A DNA stretch of 64,000 nt from Sinonovacula constricta (Eukaryota; Mollusca; Bivalvia; Cardiida; Solecurtidae), in assembly GCA_007844125.1 (NCBI GenBank), contig CM017570.1:49242036-49306035 (forward strand). Reading direction: 5' to 3'. Both the position numbers and the translations under genes were made by a program. This document shows, in pieces, positions 51,716 through 62,829 of the stretch (position 1 is the first letter of the stretch; every line of letters starts with the position of its first letter). A model generated the notes under the pieces. That model searched no databases. It worked only from the letters and a program-made list of their open reading frames with translations, and was not told where the DNA came from.

Positions 51716-52620
51716 GGGAGATTACTCTGATTTGAATCATACGCAGCAAACTGGTAGTGATTGTCTCGACAACAAAGATCATTGTTGTATAAATTTCATG
51801 CATAACAATACTTATCTCAACAAGTGTCACTTCTTGCGATGTTTCCATGTTAAATTAGTCATAAACAAATTAGTGCATAACAAAAACATGCCCTAAAGCA
51901 AACAGGACACAACTATTTATTTAAAGTCAGTATTTTAAACAACATACAAAAACATTCGCTATGAATAGCTATTGAATGACATAAGGTAGTTGTGGAACTG
52001 AACCAATCTGACAGAAATAAGTGTAAAATTATTATAACCCAAACGTCTGTGTTTTCTTTGAATGTCAAGTGCATGATAAAATATGCTCCTTCAGACAGTC
52101 GGTGAATTTGCTAAGAACTTTCACACGTTCCACTGGGACCCGATTTCTGCTCCCATACGGGAAGTATTGATTTCAAAAGTCTGTTCAGAGCAGCACGTTG
52201 GTGTGAGAGAATAGCACTGTTTGTCTTCCTACTGAGATATGTTTTGTAATCAATATAGAAACACCAGAAACAATCGAAACGTGTTCAATCGGCCCTAGAG
52301 CCGACACAGTGGAGCGACAATATGCAGCAGACTGACGTGCAATGGAACTAGTGATACGAATAGAGGTATGTTGCTCGTAAATAATCATGGGTTTTTAAAC
52401 AGCGTTTTATGTAAATGGGATACATATAGATAAGCGGTGTGTTTTATTGGAGTTAATGTTTTATTAGTATATAATAATTTATTTTAGTAAAGTATTAGTA
52501 TTAAATCACGTTGGCTTCGATGGAGTGTGTATACTTGTGCAATTAGTGAGGTTTTTAGTAATTATATTAAATTGTTCAAATATTCTCTGATAAGAATAAA
52601 TGACTTAAGATCATGTTTAT
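51716..52620. other. Spacer
   Basis: No recognisable exon, element or repeat. Confidence 0.5.
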
Positions 52621-52625
52621 AAACT

Positions 52626-52823
52626 ATGATGCAATACTTACAGGTTCTTGTCATATTCGTATTCTTAATCAAAACAATGTTACCTGTGAAGTGTTGCGGT
52701 TGTAAAAACTCTTTCTGGGCTTGTTATCTAGGCTGTCATTTTATTATGGATCTGGATTGTTACGTGTTTTGTTCGTTGACGCACATTTGTTCTCCAATAC
52801 ACTTACACTTGTCTTTGGTATAA
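52626..52823 (+). CDS. Small secreted cysteine-rich ORF (65 aa), unrecognised
   Basis: ATG (preceded by a second in-frame ATG option one codon later) is followed by a hydrophobic segment YLQVLVIFVFLIKTML that could be a signal peptide. A short region then has eight cysteines (KCCGCKNSFWACYLGCHF; LDCYVFCSLTHICS). An acceptor-like acttacag inside the first codons and a gtataagt just after the frame leave open that it is an internal exon. No homologue is recognised. The cysteine content in AT-rich DNA is suggestive, but a chance frame of this length is possible. Confidence 0.25.
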   Translation: MMQYLQVLVIFVFLIKTMLPVKCCGCKNSFWACYLGCHFIMDLDCYVFCSLTHICSPIHLHLSLV

Positions 52824-53760
52824 GTATTTAAATTTTTTCAATCAGGAATATTATTTAGCTAGTCTAATAAAATTAATACTTATCTCCTCATCCAATTTTA
52901 ATGTGGACATTTTTATTTTTAACTACATCACTGCATTTGTTGTAAGACGCCATTACAGGCATCTAAGTAGACCTGGACTGTTTTGTCTCATTTTCTTATT
53001 TTCATCATTCTAGTTTTTGTGTATGCAACAGCTACCATCCAAAGTGTCCCCAGCCTTAAATATTCTATCTTTGTTTTGAATTAACAAAATAAAATTACAC
53101 AAAAACGGTCAAATTTTTATTCCTGTTTCAAAATTATTTTTTTTTTAAATTAAATAAAATTTAACCTATCAGAAAATTTAAATAATAATAATTATAATAT
53201 ACATAAACAATTAAACTAGAGTTATCAATCGGTATTTCTTTTCCGGCATCATGTTTGATGTGTTGTATTTATCGGATATGTGATACGAGTTCTATCTACA
53301 TACCATTTGGGATCAATACCAAACCAATTACAGATAATTATGATTTAAACTAATTAACTTCGATCACAAGTGGCAACAAAATACTTCCATGCTAAATAAT
53401 TTATGCAAACTACATAAAGTGTTGTCTTTTCCTTATAAATATGCATAGATATATGACTCGAATATGTGAAGATGCCTCGATGGCGAATCCATATCCTGTT
53501 ATATATTGTATTACATGCCTTCGACTCTTTTACTGATTGATTTTCAATCAATGCTGCTTCGAATAATACGATGTGGGCTTTCCTCGGTAAAGGGATGGGA
53601 TGGGATTAGCCGGCAGTTGTGCCGATACAGTGCAGCGACATTTATGTCATTATAGTACAGGGGTACTTATGAGGTACGCAATTAACAGATGTAAGATGAA
53701 ACAGTTGTGTATGGCAGATTGGTAAATACTGGTACATTCATGATGTTTTTGAACTAACGA
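52824..53760. other. Spacer
   Basis: AT-rich sequence. Nothing recognised. Confidence 0.5.
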
Positions 53761-53769
53761 GCAGTAACT

Positions 53770-54010
53770 AGTGTCAATAAAGCGCTCCACAAATTTGCTT
53801 TAAACACCCCGTCGTCCTTTTGCCGACTGACGGTTCAATGCGGTAACTGCAGGTTTGTTTTTTTTTGGTTTTTTTTGTCTGTGGTATGTCTCGTCTCTGT
53901 GTTTTTATCACTTTTACATTCATCCTATTTGCCTTTGTCTGGAGCTAGCTTAGATTTAAATATCTGTGGTAATTCTTATAAGCCATTTTCTTATTTTCCT
54001 ATTATTCAAC
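53770..54010 (+). mobile_element. S element, partial copy
   Basis: Matches the second half of the element at 18420-18806: agcgctccacaaa, gccgactgacggttc, tatgtctcgtctctgtg, then the aaatatctgtgg tail. The first half is missing. Confidence 0.7.
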
Positions 54011-54243
54011 GAACCTCAAACTAAAAGAAGTCAACACAGAATACGTTTTAGTATGAATTTATAGGTATTTTTATTATATCAAATGATGACTTAGGCCAAT
54101 AAATCTATCTATCTGGGATAATGCGTGTTTTATGGCGGCAATGCGTTTGATATTTAATCATAGTATACAAATTATATCAAATCGATAAAGCATGTCATTT
54201 ATAATGTTGTTTAAAGACAAATGTTTAAGTAAACATTATTTCA

Positions 54244-54295
54244 ACTACCACCACCACACCATCATTATTATCATCAACATCGTCCTCATCATCAA

Positions 54296-54355
<60 letters not shown>

Positions 54356-54632
54356 TATCATCATCATCATTATCATCATAAACATAATCATAGTCATCAT
54401 CATCATCGTTGTCGTCGTCGTCCTCATTATCATCATCGCCATCATCATCATCATCATCACCATCATCATCATCATAATCATCAACAACAACAACAATACT
54501 AGTAATCGTAGTAGTAGTAGAAGTAATAATAGTAGTAGCAGTAGAGCAGTAGTAGTAGTCGTCGTAGTAGTAGAAGTAGTAGCAGCAGCAGTAGTAGTAA
54601 AGTAGTAGTAGTAAAAGTAGTAGTAGTTATAT
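54244..54632. repeat. CAT/CCA/AGT trinucleotide microsatellite
   Basis: Runs of cat with variants (cgt, cac), then caa and agt. Not coding. Confidence 0.95.
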
Positions 54633-54639
54633 CCAGACT

Positions 54640-55489
54640 GATGTAGCTACAATGTCTAGATCTGAAATAAGACTTTATAAAGAACTGTAACATTAGTTAA
54701 TATCAAGAGGTAAATAATCATATATGGTTGATATTTAATGCTAAAAGTAAGTACACTTGCACTATAATCACATGTTGATTAAGTGGCTCTCCAGAGGTAT
54801 GTTATGTACAGCGCATCTTAACATGGGAATTTATTAAAAATAATAAAACCGAATTTGAACATAATCAAATATGTTTTTAAACATGTCTCGTAAATCTCGT
54901 AAAGCTGTTTACATTTACTTACACGATTAAAGTCGCAGATTCAACAAGTAATTTTTTAAACTTTTTTTTTGCCATGTTGATTTGCTACACTTTGCTACAA
55001 TGATTTACGGGTATTAAAAAAAGAGCCACAGTAAAGTCCCGCCCATATATTAAACAAAGGAAGGGAATTGCACGCGAGCCACAAGGCAGTTTATTAGAAA
55101 ATGAACATTATTTGAAGCTATACTTCATTGCAGTGATAAACATTGAAATCAAAATACCAAGTTTTGAATATATATTAAACAATGTCCCCTCTATATCTCA
55201 ATCTTTTCAGATCTGTTTTCTTTTAAACTATAAACAATTTTTAAAACATCTCATTTTAAAAGAACAAGTTACAAAATTAAAAAAGGCATATACATGTACC
55301 AATTTGAAGCAAGAAGACTGACTAATCGACAGTTATGTACCTTATTAACTATTCTCTGGAACCCGCACAATCAAAGAACGTAATTCTTGAACACGTCGTC
55401 ACTTGTTTACATTTTTAAATCAGTCATTTCACATGATTATTAGGTATTAATGCTCGAGAATAACAATTGACGAAAATGATGCAGATTCA
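54640..55489. other. Spacer
   Basis: A 69-codon plus-strand frame (55112-55321) starts with ATG but has no recognisable feature. Nothing else is seen. Confidence 0.5.
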
Positions 55490-56110
55490 AACATTGGTTA
55501 TTCTATTAATATGTAATTGAGAATAGGTCCTATAAAATTACCACATATATTTAAAACTAAATCATCTCTAGACAAAGGCAAAGGCGGTATATGTATAAAT
55601 GAAAACAACACAAAGAGACGAGGCATAACACACAAAAATAAAAAGCCACCAGTTACCGCCTTGGAACGGTCAGTCAGCAAAAGTGCCGACTGGGCTTCTT
55701 AAACCTTGTTTGTGGAGCGCTCCAAACTCGCATTTCTTTGAGGTTTTTATCAGACAGTGTAAATAAAAATATCCCATCAAGTGAGACAACTAACAGTTAG
55801 CACCTGCATTGGGAGTTAAAACTAATGAAATAAACTAACTTGTTTTGTGTTTTTAATACATCGCAGCAACCAATTATGATCATTATTGCGACGTCCAGCT
55901 ATTTGGCCGAGGAAGACCCAAAGACAAATGTCTGGGTAAAACCACCGGCGCACCGCAAGTCAGCTGGAAGACCTTCCCATATTAAGTCCTTCGCCCCGAC
56001 CGGGAAAATGAACTATATACAGACAAAATAACTGGTAATATAATAAACTATCAACAAATGTACAATATGTACAGTAAATAAACGCCTCGGCAACCTAAAA
56101 GTTGCCAAGT
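55490..56110 (-). mobile_element. S element, long form (inverted)
   Basis: On the minus strand it starts near 56110 with ggttgccgaggc and ends near 55490 with the atatgtggtaatttta tail. It shares all landmarks of the copy at 18.4 kb but carries about 190-200 nt more between tttatttactgtac and aactcccaatgcaggtgc. The added block is GC-richer (ccggtcggggcgaagg, cagctgacttgcggtgcgcc). A plus-oriented fragment of the same family (tttacactgtttgtttat) follows at about 56150-56205. Confidence 0.6.
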
Positions 56111-56230
56111 AAACGGTTCAGTGAAACTTCCATCAAGGTGGAGAAACGATAGTGTCTCACTTTAATGGGATATTTCTATAATTTACACTGTTTGTTTATT
56201 TGTTAGGGGCTTCTTCAGAAAAGGCGGGCA

Positions 56231-56475
56231 GAATAACTGTAGGGGTTGACCAACGAATCTGACAGTAGAATAACTGTGGGAGTTGACCCACGAACCTGAC
56301 AGTAAAATAACTGTAGGAGTTGAAACACGAATCTGACAGTGGAATAACTATAGGAGTTGACCAACGCATCTGGCAGTAGAATAACTGTGAGAGGTGACTC
56401 ACGCATCTGACAGTGTCTGTGGGAGTTTACCCACGCGTGTGACAGGAGAATAACTGTGGGAGATGACCTACGACA
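56231..56475. repeat. Minisatellite, about 37-bp unit, about 7 copies
   Basis: The unit reads gaataactgtgggagttgac then ccacgaatctgacagta, with variation in the middle. Confidence 0.9.
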
Positions 56476-57190
56476 TGTCGAGAATATGGTTTAACTGGCT
56501 CTATCGGTCGGCCAATTAGGATGACAAGTCGCTTGTAATCGGTTGTTAGTTCCTACAAAAAGCTTTCCTAATGTACAAAATGTTTTATTGTAAGTGTCAA
56601 ATGTTTAAATATGCATTAGAACACATGTTCCTGAACAGCTTTCCATTAAGATGAAGGCAGGAAATACTAAACGAATAAAGCAAAAGGAACCAGAATTTCT
56701 TGTCGTGTTATTTGCTGTTTCAATGTCGGAAACTTCGGAAATACAAACGAAAATATGCGTTTTATGACCAGCGTCAATGGTTTATGTTTTTAACTATTTG
56801 AAACGTACTGAAGCCAACGAGTCTGACAAGGGTGGTTAAACGTGTTTTGCGTAGCGTTTCATTCTTGTCCATTTTTACAGCACGCCAGCATAACAATGAG
56901 ATTTTTTCTGATGCGTCTTAAAAAAAGCAAATTAATTTCGCTACTCTAAAAAACAGGCCAAAACCACATTTTCTAAACTATCGATAGGTGTTCCCAGCTG
57001 CTTTTTGTGATTTAATATTTAAAGCAACATTTAAAACACCTCCATCATACAATTATACTATTTCAGTTATGACCTTTCATTTCCACTTTCAGGTGAAACA
57101 ATCCGGTTGTCTCAAAGCTCATCCCTGCTGTAATGCTTCCAACCGTGAAACGTAATCACCACAATAAGATTACTGGATAAACAATAGCAG
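56476..57190. other. Upstream region of the fucosyltransferase gene
   Basis: No element recognised. A pyrimidine tract followed by cag and gtgaaac at about 57093 could be a splice site of a leader exon, but nothing ties it to the gene. Confidence 0.4.
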
Positions 57191-57200
57191 GTCTAATAAA

Positions 57201-57210
57201 TATAAATATA
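57201..57210 (+). promoter_or_regulatory. TATA-like box upstream of the fucosyltransferase
   Basis: tataaatata lies about 280 nt before the start codon. A start site near 57230-57240 would give a leader of about 250 nt. Placement is inference from sequence only. Confidence 0.35.
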
Positions 57211-57223
57211 AGCGACGATATCG

Positions 57224-57367
57224 ATGGACACACACGACAGTGAGGAAATACTCCCTAGAGAGAAAGAGAAAGCATTGCGAATACCACTGTTATCAATAAT
57301 GCACAAAATGCCAATAAATACAACAGCTGGAAAGAGTCAGTACGACACAGCCGAAGCCTTTAAATAA
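57224..57367 (+). CDS. Upstream ORF (47 codons) in the putative leader
   Basis: The ATG at 57224 (context tcgATGg) opens 47 codons, starting MDTHDSEEILPREKEK and ending TAEAFK, to a TAA at 57365. It ends 120 nt before the main start. If the TATA-like box at 57201 is real, this ORF lies at or very near the transcript's 5' end. Only its end could then lower re-initiation at the main ORF. It has no recognisable domain. Confidence 0.25.
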   Translation: MDTHDSEEILPREKEKALRIPLLSIMHKMPINTTAGKSQYDTAEAFK

Positions 57368-57487
57368 ATAACCGACTGTGTCTCTTTTGCTGTTAACAAA
57401 TGTCAACTCTCATTCCAGGGAACCATAAATAATTTTGCTGAAAGCTGAAACACAGTTGGGTTATCAATATAAGAGATACAGGCAATT

Positions 57488-58546
57488 ATGAAACGGCTGT
57501 TTTACGGATTGATCATTGCAGCATTATCGCTTTTACTCATCTTGTTGAACAAGTTTCCAACGCACCTTGACAGAAAGAGGTTTCGAAATTTGTCTTTTAT
57601 CGCAAGAATTAAAAATATGACGTCGTTTTCGCTTACGCGGGATTCGCATGACGTTAAAAGTTGTATTGGCGATCCAAACACAAACTTGACATCACTTATA
57701 CTAAATAGAACAATATACACCACAAAATCCGAGTGGCACTTAATTAAACAGCGTTGTCGCCACTTTATGATGCACGGATTTGATGTTGGTCGTACGGGCA
57801 ACCATTTGTTTCAAATCGCTTCGCTTATAGGGATTGCTTATCTACACGGATATATACCAATCATCAAGAAAACCCACCCTATAAATGAATTCTTTGATTT
57901 GCCGTTCGCTGTTGATGATATCAGCATGCACAACAACAAAGTATTAAGTGTTCCACAATGCGCAAGTTATGACAAACGCACTGAGGCAATTAGCCACGAA
58001 CACAACTGGACACTTAAAGGATATTTTCAATCTTGGAAATATTTTAGCCACGTTGAGCATATCGTGAGAGAATCTTTCCGCATCAGAAGACGGTTTCTAG
58101 ATGAGGCCAAAAACTTCCTGAAAAATGTATCAGTTATGGGCGTTGTAAATGTCGGTTTGCATGTTCGGAGAGGAGATATGCTGTACGGAGCTGAATCGGG
58201 ATACAGTGTCGCTGATTTGAGTTTCATCGAAAGAGCTATGGAATTCTACCGCTTAAAATACGACAGCGTTCGATTTATCATCGTTAGCGATGGGATGGAA
58301 TGGTGCAAAGAGCACATAAAAAGCGTGGATGTACTGTTCAGTCCTTTTCTTCATCCAATTTCAGATTTCGCGTTACTCTCGTTATGTGATCACGTGATAG
58401 TGACTTCCGGTACATTTGGATGGTGGGGAGCCTGGCTAGCCAATGGAACGACAGTTCATTTTAAAGGATATCCCAAGAAAGGGACATACCTCTATCGACA
58501 AACGAATTTGACGGAATATTACCCGAATTCTTGGATACGGCTTTAG
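57488..58546 (+). CDS. GT11 galactoside alpha-1,2-fucosyltransferase-like protein
   Basis: Single-exon gene, 352 residues, close to the usual length of family-GT11 enzymes (FUT1/FUT2-like). These transfer fucose from GDP-fucose in alpha-1,2 linkage to galactose on glycans in the Golgi. Topology is type II: a two-residue basic tail, a membrane anchor at about 4-21 (LFYGLIIAALSLLLILLN), a stem, then the catalytic domain. Visible motifs are GRTGNHLFQIAS (101-112), HVRRGD (225-230, the nucleotide-sugar-binding motif), IIVSDGMEW (264-272) and SDFALLSLCDHVIVTSGTFG (292-311), followed by WWGAW (312-316). Potential N-glycosylation sites are at N34, N43, N66, N73, N173, N213, N319 and N340. No frameshift or missing key residue is seen. 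Acceptor specificity cannot be read from sequence. The next AATAAA is at 59240. Confidence 0.92.
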   Translation: MKRLFYGLIIAALSLLLILLNKFPTHLDRKRFRNLSFIARIKNMTSFSLTRDSHDVKSCIGDPNTNLTSLILNRTIYTTKSEWHLIKQRCRHFMMHGFDVGRTGNHLFQIASLIGIAYLHGYIPIIKKTHPINEFFDLPFAVDDISMHNNKVLSVPQCASYDKRTEAISHEHNWTLKGYFQSWKYFSHVEHIVRESFRIRRRFLDEAKNFLKNVSVMGVVNVGLHVRRGDMLYGAESGYSVADLSFIERAMEFYRLKYDSVRFIIVSDGMEWCKEHIKSVDVLFSPFLHPISDFALLSLCDHVIVTSGTFGWWGAWLANGTTVHFKGYPKKGTYLYRQTNLTEYYPNSWIRL

Positions 58547-58997
58547 CCGTCATAATACAAAAGGTTGATGTGTTTATTATCACACTGTACTAGAGTATCT
58601 TCATACGCCCAACTGTAAACTATCATATTATCAAAACGCCAGAATGTAACTCACGGTGATCGTGTGTTTGTGCAATTGGAGGTAAACATTACATGTCTTT
58701 GTGTCTTTTCTTATTCGGCTTTTATCTAAATTGAACACTTTCTCTTGATGAAGTACTTAGAATACAATGTTTTCACAAGGTTCATACAAGGAGTTCTCCT
58801 TATAAGGAGTTAATGCATAGTCATAGGTAACGAGTTTACACCCACGCGGGGCGGTATCAATTGTTTTCATTATATCTACTTTTTATATTTGGCTTATTAG
58901 AGTATGATTTTGTTATTCGTTTATTTTTTTAAAGAATGATTTTGTTCAACCACTTCGCTGAACACCTATTTCGTGTTTCCTATGCGAACACAGTATG

Positions 58998-59106
<109 letters not shown>

Positions 59107-59239
59107 GAATTTATATCTTAAATGTACATATAACATGTCTACTTTGCTTATATTTCCCATTTTCGAAATGAAAGGAATATTGTAGTTAATTCCCTTGTGG
59201 GAAACTTTTTTCATTATTATTTTCATACTTTATATAAGG

Positions 59240-59245
59240 AATAAA
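59240..59245 (+). terminator. Candidate polyadenylation signal
   Basis: AATAAA, followed by several overlapping variants to about 59265. It would give the fucosyltransferase a 3' UTR of about 700 nt. Assignment is tentative. Confidence 0.3.
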
Positions 59246-59269
59246 TATTTAATAAAAAAATAAATAAAA

Positions 59270-60208
59270 AAGCGCTCTGGGTTATAATTAATTTTTATTT
59301 CAATTAATAAGATTCCATTTTATGCGCGTGCATATTTTCAAAAGTTAAAACAGTGAAAAGAATCTTCATTTTTCTGTAGTAACTATATACCAAATATCTA
59401 CCCACAGGGGAGGTAAGAATGTATTTTTTAAGATTATGTCCATTTACATACAAAAAGAAGGAATAATCATAGAGAGTTCTAACATCGTCAGCCCTCAGTT
59501 GTCATCCAAGTGAAAAGTTTTTAATCGCAAAAAATATCAGTTCAGAAAGTTGTCGTATCAGACTATATAGTTATCACATCGTGAGTTGCATTCTCATTAA
59601 ATGTTTCGTCGATTGACACCACAACATACATATGTATATATACATATAAATCATCAAACCACTTTCCTAATTTCACCTTGGTGACTTTTGCTTGGCCTGG
59701 TCTCTGCAGCATTGTAGTGCAAGTATGAATGTAAATCCTTTTAATATATCCGTATGCATGAAAATTAGTTGGCTCATGTTAGATAGAATGATTTTACAAA
59801 CCTTACATGTACCAAATGTTATATTTGATATTAAAATGTAATCTTCATTTTTCCCTTTAAAACTGTATTTTACATGTTTAAAACACATTGTTGATTGAGA
59901 TTGTGTGATGTTGTTTTTTTTAATCCGGGTAATACAGTACTGAAATTAAGCACATTCCATGTTTTCTATTATCCCGTTGTGAAATTCGTAAACCTCCACT
60001 TCAAATTAAAATAGAAGTAGAGCCGATGGGTGTTATACTTGGTAATACCTATCTGAGCAATGGTTCTACGTGTCGACAATAATTGGTATCACGTGTTTCC
60101 CAATGATTGCCATTCAACACAATCAATCAATTAAACAAGGCGTCCTAGGTAAAGATTGCAATAACTTTTACTGTCCTAAACAGCCATCAACGGACCAGTG
60201 ATCTTACT
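59270..60208. other. Intergenic spacer with inverted type-2 fragment at 59735-59875
   Basis: No gene. The only recognised sequence is the fragment matching 44745-44880 on the opposite strand. Confidence 0.6.
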
Positions 60209-60589
60209 TTACTCATAGTGATTAACCATGGAGCCGTCCTGCTGAAGATACTGGTTCATCAAGAACAGCAGGTCTACCAAGTGTTCGTTTAACTTCGACT
60301 GAAAGAAAGAACTCTGGGCTATCACTGTTTCGTTGAGCTGCTGCAGATCTGCCGCCACCCCAGCAAGGAGACTTCTGCTCAAGTTGGTCATCTGGTCCAT
60401 CAAAGTGACGGAGTTGTTTTGAATAGCCGTCAAATCTGTCCGGATAGTGGTCAGATCTCCTGTTGTCTTCTCCACAAATGTTTCGTTAATTGACGCCACG
60501 TGTTTCTTAACAATTGATACCTCCTTTCTTAGTTCTGTCACCTCGTCTTTGATTTCACCAACTTCTTTAGCAATTTCGGATCGCGTAAC
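60209..60589 (-). CDS. Terminal exon of a coiled-coil protein
   Basis: On the minus strand a strong acceptor (tttttttctgtctttacag) ends at 60590. The exon is open in phase 0 for 126 codons to a stop at 60209-60211. The start VTRSEIAKEVGEIKDEVTEL is heptad-like, and hydrophobic residues keep a three/four spacing through DLTTIRTDLTAIQNNSVTLM and LAGVAADLQQLNETVIAQSS. It ends in a leucine-rich stretch and YE. There are no cysteines and no recognised globular domain. With the exon at 62575-62702 (same strand, phase-compatible) it appears to form the 3' end of an oligomerising coiled-coil gene. The product is not identified. Confidence 0.5.
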   Translation of the reverse strand, partial: VTRSEIAKEVGEIKDEVTELRKEVSIVKKHVASINETFVEKTTGDLTTIRTDLTAIQNNSVTLMDQMTNLSRSLLAGVAADLQQLNETVIAQSSFFQSKLNEHLVDLLFLMNQYLQQDGSMVNHYE

Positions 60590-60639
60590 CTGTAAAGACA
60601 GAAAAAAACTTTAAGCGACATCAAATTTGGATTTCCTTT

Positions 60640-60703
60640 ATGCAGTTGTTCAACCTCGTCTTTAGTTTGCCTCAACATTATTAGCAATGTAGGATCACGT
60701 GAC
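60640..60703 (-). pseudogene. Decayed duplicate of the start of the downstream exon
   Basis: The acceptor ctctctctctccttaacag ends at 60704. The sequence that follows parallels the start of the 60589 exon (gtcacgtgatccta against gttacgcgatccga, and aaagacgaggttgaacaactg against aaagacgaggtgacagaacta). It has TGA as its third codon and a further in-frame TAA. No donor follows. It is a tandem exon copy that has lost function. Confidence 0.6.
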
Positions 60704-60912
60704 CTGTTAAGGAGAGAGAGAGATAACAAATCTGATGTAATGAGTATTCTTAACAGTTTAATGACTCATCACAAATTTGTTCTTACTTTTCGCTTGGCTT
60801 GCATGTGAAATACCTTTGTTCTGTGCCTATTCGGAGTTTGGTATATGTTGCAATGCTCATAGGACTTTGTCATATATTCTTATTAGCAATCTCTAATAAC
60901 ATAGCCTCTGAA

Positions 60913-61005
60913 GCTGAAGATAAAGAAAGATGGAGAGGGTGTGGGAGAGGAGAGAGAGGGAGAGAGAGAGAAAGAAAGATAGAAAGAAAAAGAGAGGGAG
61001 AGAAT
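60913..61005. repeat. GA-rich low-complexity tract
   Basis: Runs of gagaga and gaaaga. Not coding. Confidence 0.85.
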
Positions 61006-61748
61006 TGAATCAATATCAACGTTGAAAAGGTAAAAAACAGTGAACTTAATTATCCTAAGAATAGTCATAAGCAACTGCTTGTTTGGATTTGTGTTTTCCT
61101 ATCGGACTTTTGAAAATGATCTCAGACTGAGCCTACAGCTTATATAACCTCTTTCACTGCAATAAATGAGAAGTTTTTGTACTTCATTTTACATAAATCC
61201 TTGTTAAGTTTAGATTCTAGAAGATAATGCATGTTAAAATAAGAAATGTCATATGTGCATGAACTGAACTGAACTGCTGCTTTAAGAATGTTAAAATTAC
61301 ATGGAGGTACCAATAATAACAAGTGGAAATTCTACAATAATAAATCAACGACATTCAAAGAGCTGCACACGGGGCTGTCCAAAATATGAGAACTGTTTGG
61401 TGATTTTAAAAATATATCTAAACTCTAACATTTATAGTGAATATAAAACTGAATCGAATGAAAATCCTGATTTTTACATTGTTTAATTATCTTAATTAAA
61501 ATCAACACCGGCCAATGTTAACGTCGATATTAACGTTTGTTAATTGGGTTTGTCGTCCCACCAACAATATTTCAGTTATCTGGAGACGGTGTCCACTTGA
61601 AGCAGATATGGTGCTGCCTGCCGTGAACACCTGGCATGATACCACATCCAGTCACATTATCCTGACAACGGGCCATTTAGTCGTGAAACTACAATAATAT
61701 TTGCTTGAGCGTTAGCTAGGGAGTTATATCACTACCATTTTTGCGACT
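61006..61748. other. Intronic or intergenic spacer
   Basis: Lies within the presumed intron of the coiled-coil gene. Nothing recognised. Confidence 0.5.
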
Positions 61749-61756
61749 ATGATATG

Positions 61757-61828
61757 TAGCGGCCCGAGATCGGACACGGGGCCTCCCGTATCTGGAGCCT
61801 ACGCTCTACCGATTGCGCTACTAGGTCC
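61757..61828 (-). tRNA. tRNA-like sequence, probably a pseudogene or SINE head
   Basis: On the minus strand, tagcgcaatcggtagagcg fits the D-arm/A-box pattern and gtgtccgatctcggg partly fits a B box, at the right spacing for a tRNA of about 72 nt. The acceptor ends (ggaccta and ggccgct) do not pair. The anticodon and T stems are poor, so a working tRNA is unlikely. Confidence 0.3.
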
Positions 61829-62151
61829 GGTCGATATTACCGTTACTATAAAGTGTACAAACAACTCTAAAACACTTAAAGAAAGGGAAATGTCCTTACT
61901 ATCAAACGGGGTTATATGTTTACGTTTATGTTGCAAAGATATAAGGTTGATAATACTTCTTGAAAGCAAAACTTTTTTACATTTAAAAAAGCAACAGAAT
62001 TCGTAATACAATGGAAAACCGTCGATGAAAAACAAATGCAGGCAGATTTTCGTTATATGTTTATATGTAGTAACAGGCATCAATCCAATGAAATTAAAAG
62101 AAAAGAAAAGAAACGCCAATGGGAAACATGACTAAGAAGTGGGCGTTTTGT

Positions 62152-62394
62152 AACTGACACACAGACACACCCACCGACAGACACCGACAGACATAGACTG
62201 ACACAGGCAGACACCGACAGACACCGACAAACACAGACAGACAGACACAGACACAGACCGACACTGACTGACACTGACTGACACCGACAGACACCGACAT
62301 ACACAGACTGACACAGACAGGCACATACACAGACAGACACAGACAGACACAGACTGACACAGACATAAAGCCACACAGACAGATAGGCAGGCAG
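62152..62394. repeat. ACAG/ACACAG/ACCG compound microsatellite
   Basis: Runs of cagacacagacagacaccgac type. Three overlapping serine/cysteine/valine-rich frames here are repeat artefacts. Confidence 0.95.
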
Positions 62395-62574
62395 CCTGCC
62401 TGTGCAGTAAGGCGAGCCGGCTCACAGTGACAAACACACATAGCCAGACAGTAAACAGATAAAGAAACAGTGACTGAGCGAGACTGAGCGAGACTGGGTG
62501 TGGGGGAACATAGATGGAGATCTGGAACAAATAGAGGCAGAGAGAAAGACAGCTAGATAAAGACCATTGTGCAC

Positions 62575-62702
62575 CTTTAAGACGTTATGAATAGTCTCGT
62601 TTAGTTTCCCCAGCTGGTTGGTGGTACCTACAGTCACCTTTCTGTCTACATTCTCTAGAGCTGCGAGGACTTGTTGCATCTCAGAGGCAAGGTTTTTCTG
62701 AC
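62575..62702 (-). CDS. Internal exon of the coiled-coil protein
   Basis: On the minus strand the acceptor ctgtctttaatcag ends at 62703. The exon is 128 nt and enters with two bases completing a codon. It encodes [19 protein letters not shown], then [22 protein letters not shown], and leaves in phase 0 at aaag|gtgcac. The donor is weak but starts with GT. Heptad spacing and phase match the terminal exon at 60589. Confidence 0.45.
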
Positions 62703-62829
62703 CTGATTAAAGACAGAGAAAATGAAAAGAAAGAAATGTCTAAGGCCAAATTTATAAACATCAATCAAGTAAAGACAGACAAATTAACCGAAGTTGCTTT
62801 GAACATAAAATCCTAAAATTGGAAGAAGA

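Noticed and set aside
62080..62530. Three overlapping minus-strand frames rich in Cys, Val and Ser
   Set aside because: All arise from the CAGACA-type repeat. The cysteine pattern is the repeat unit, not a peptide family.
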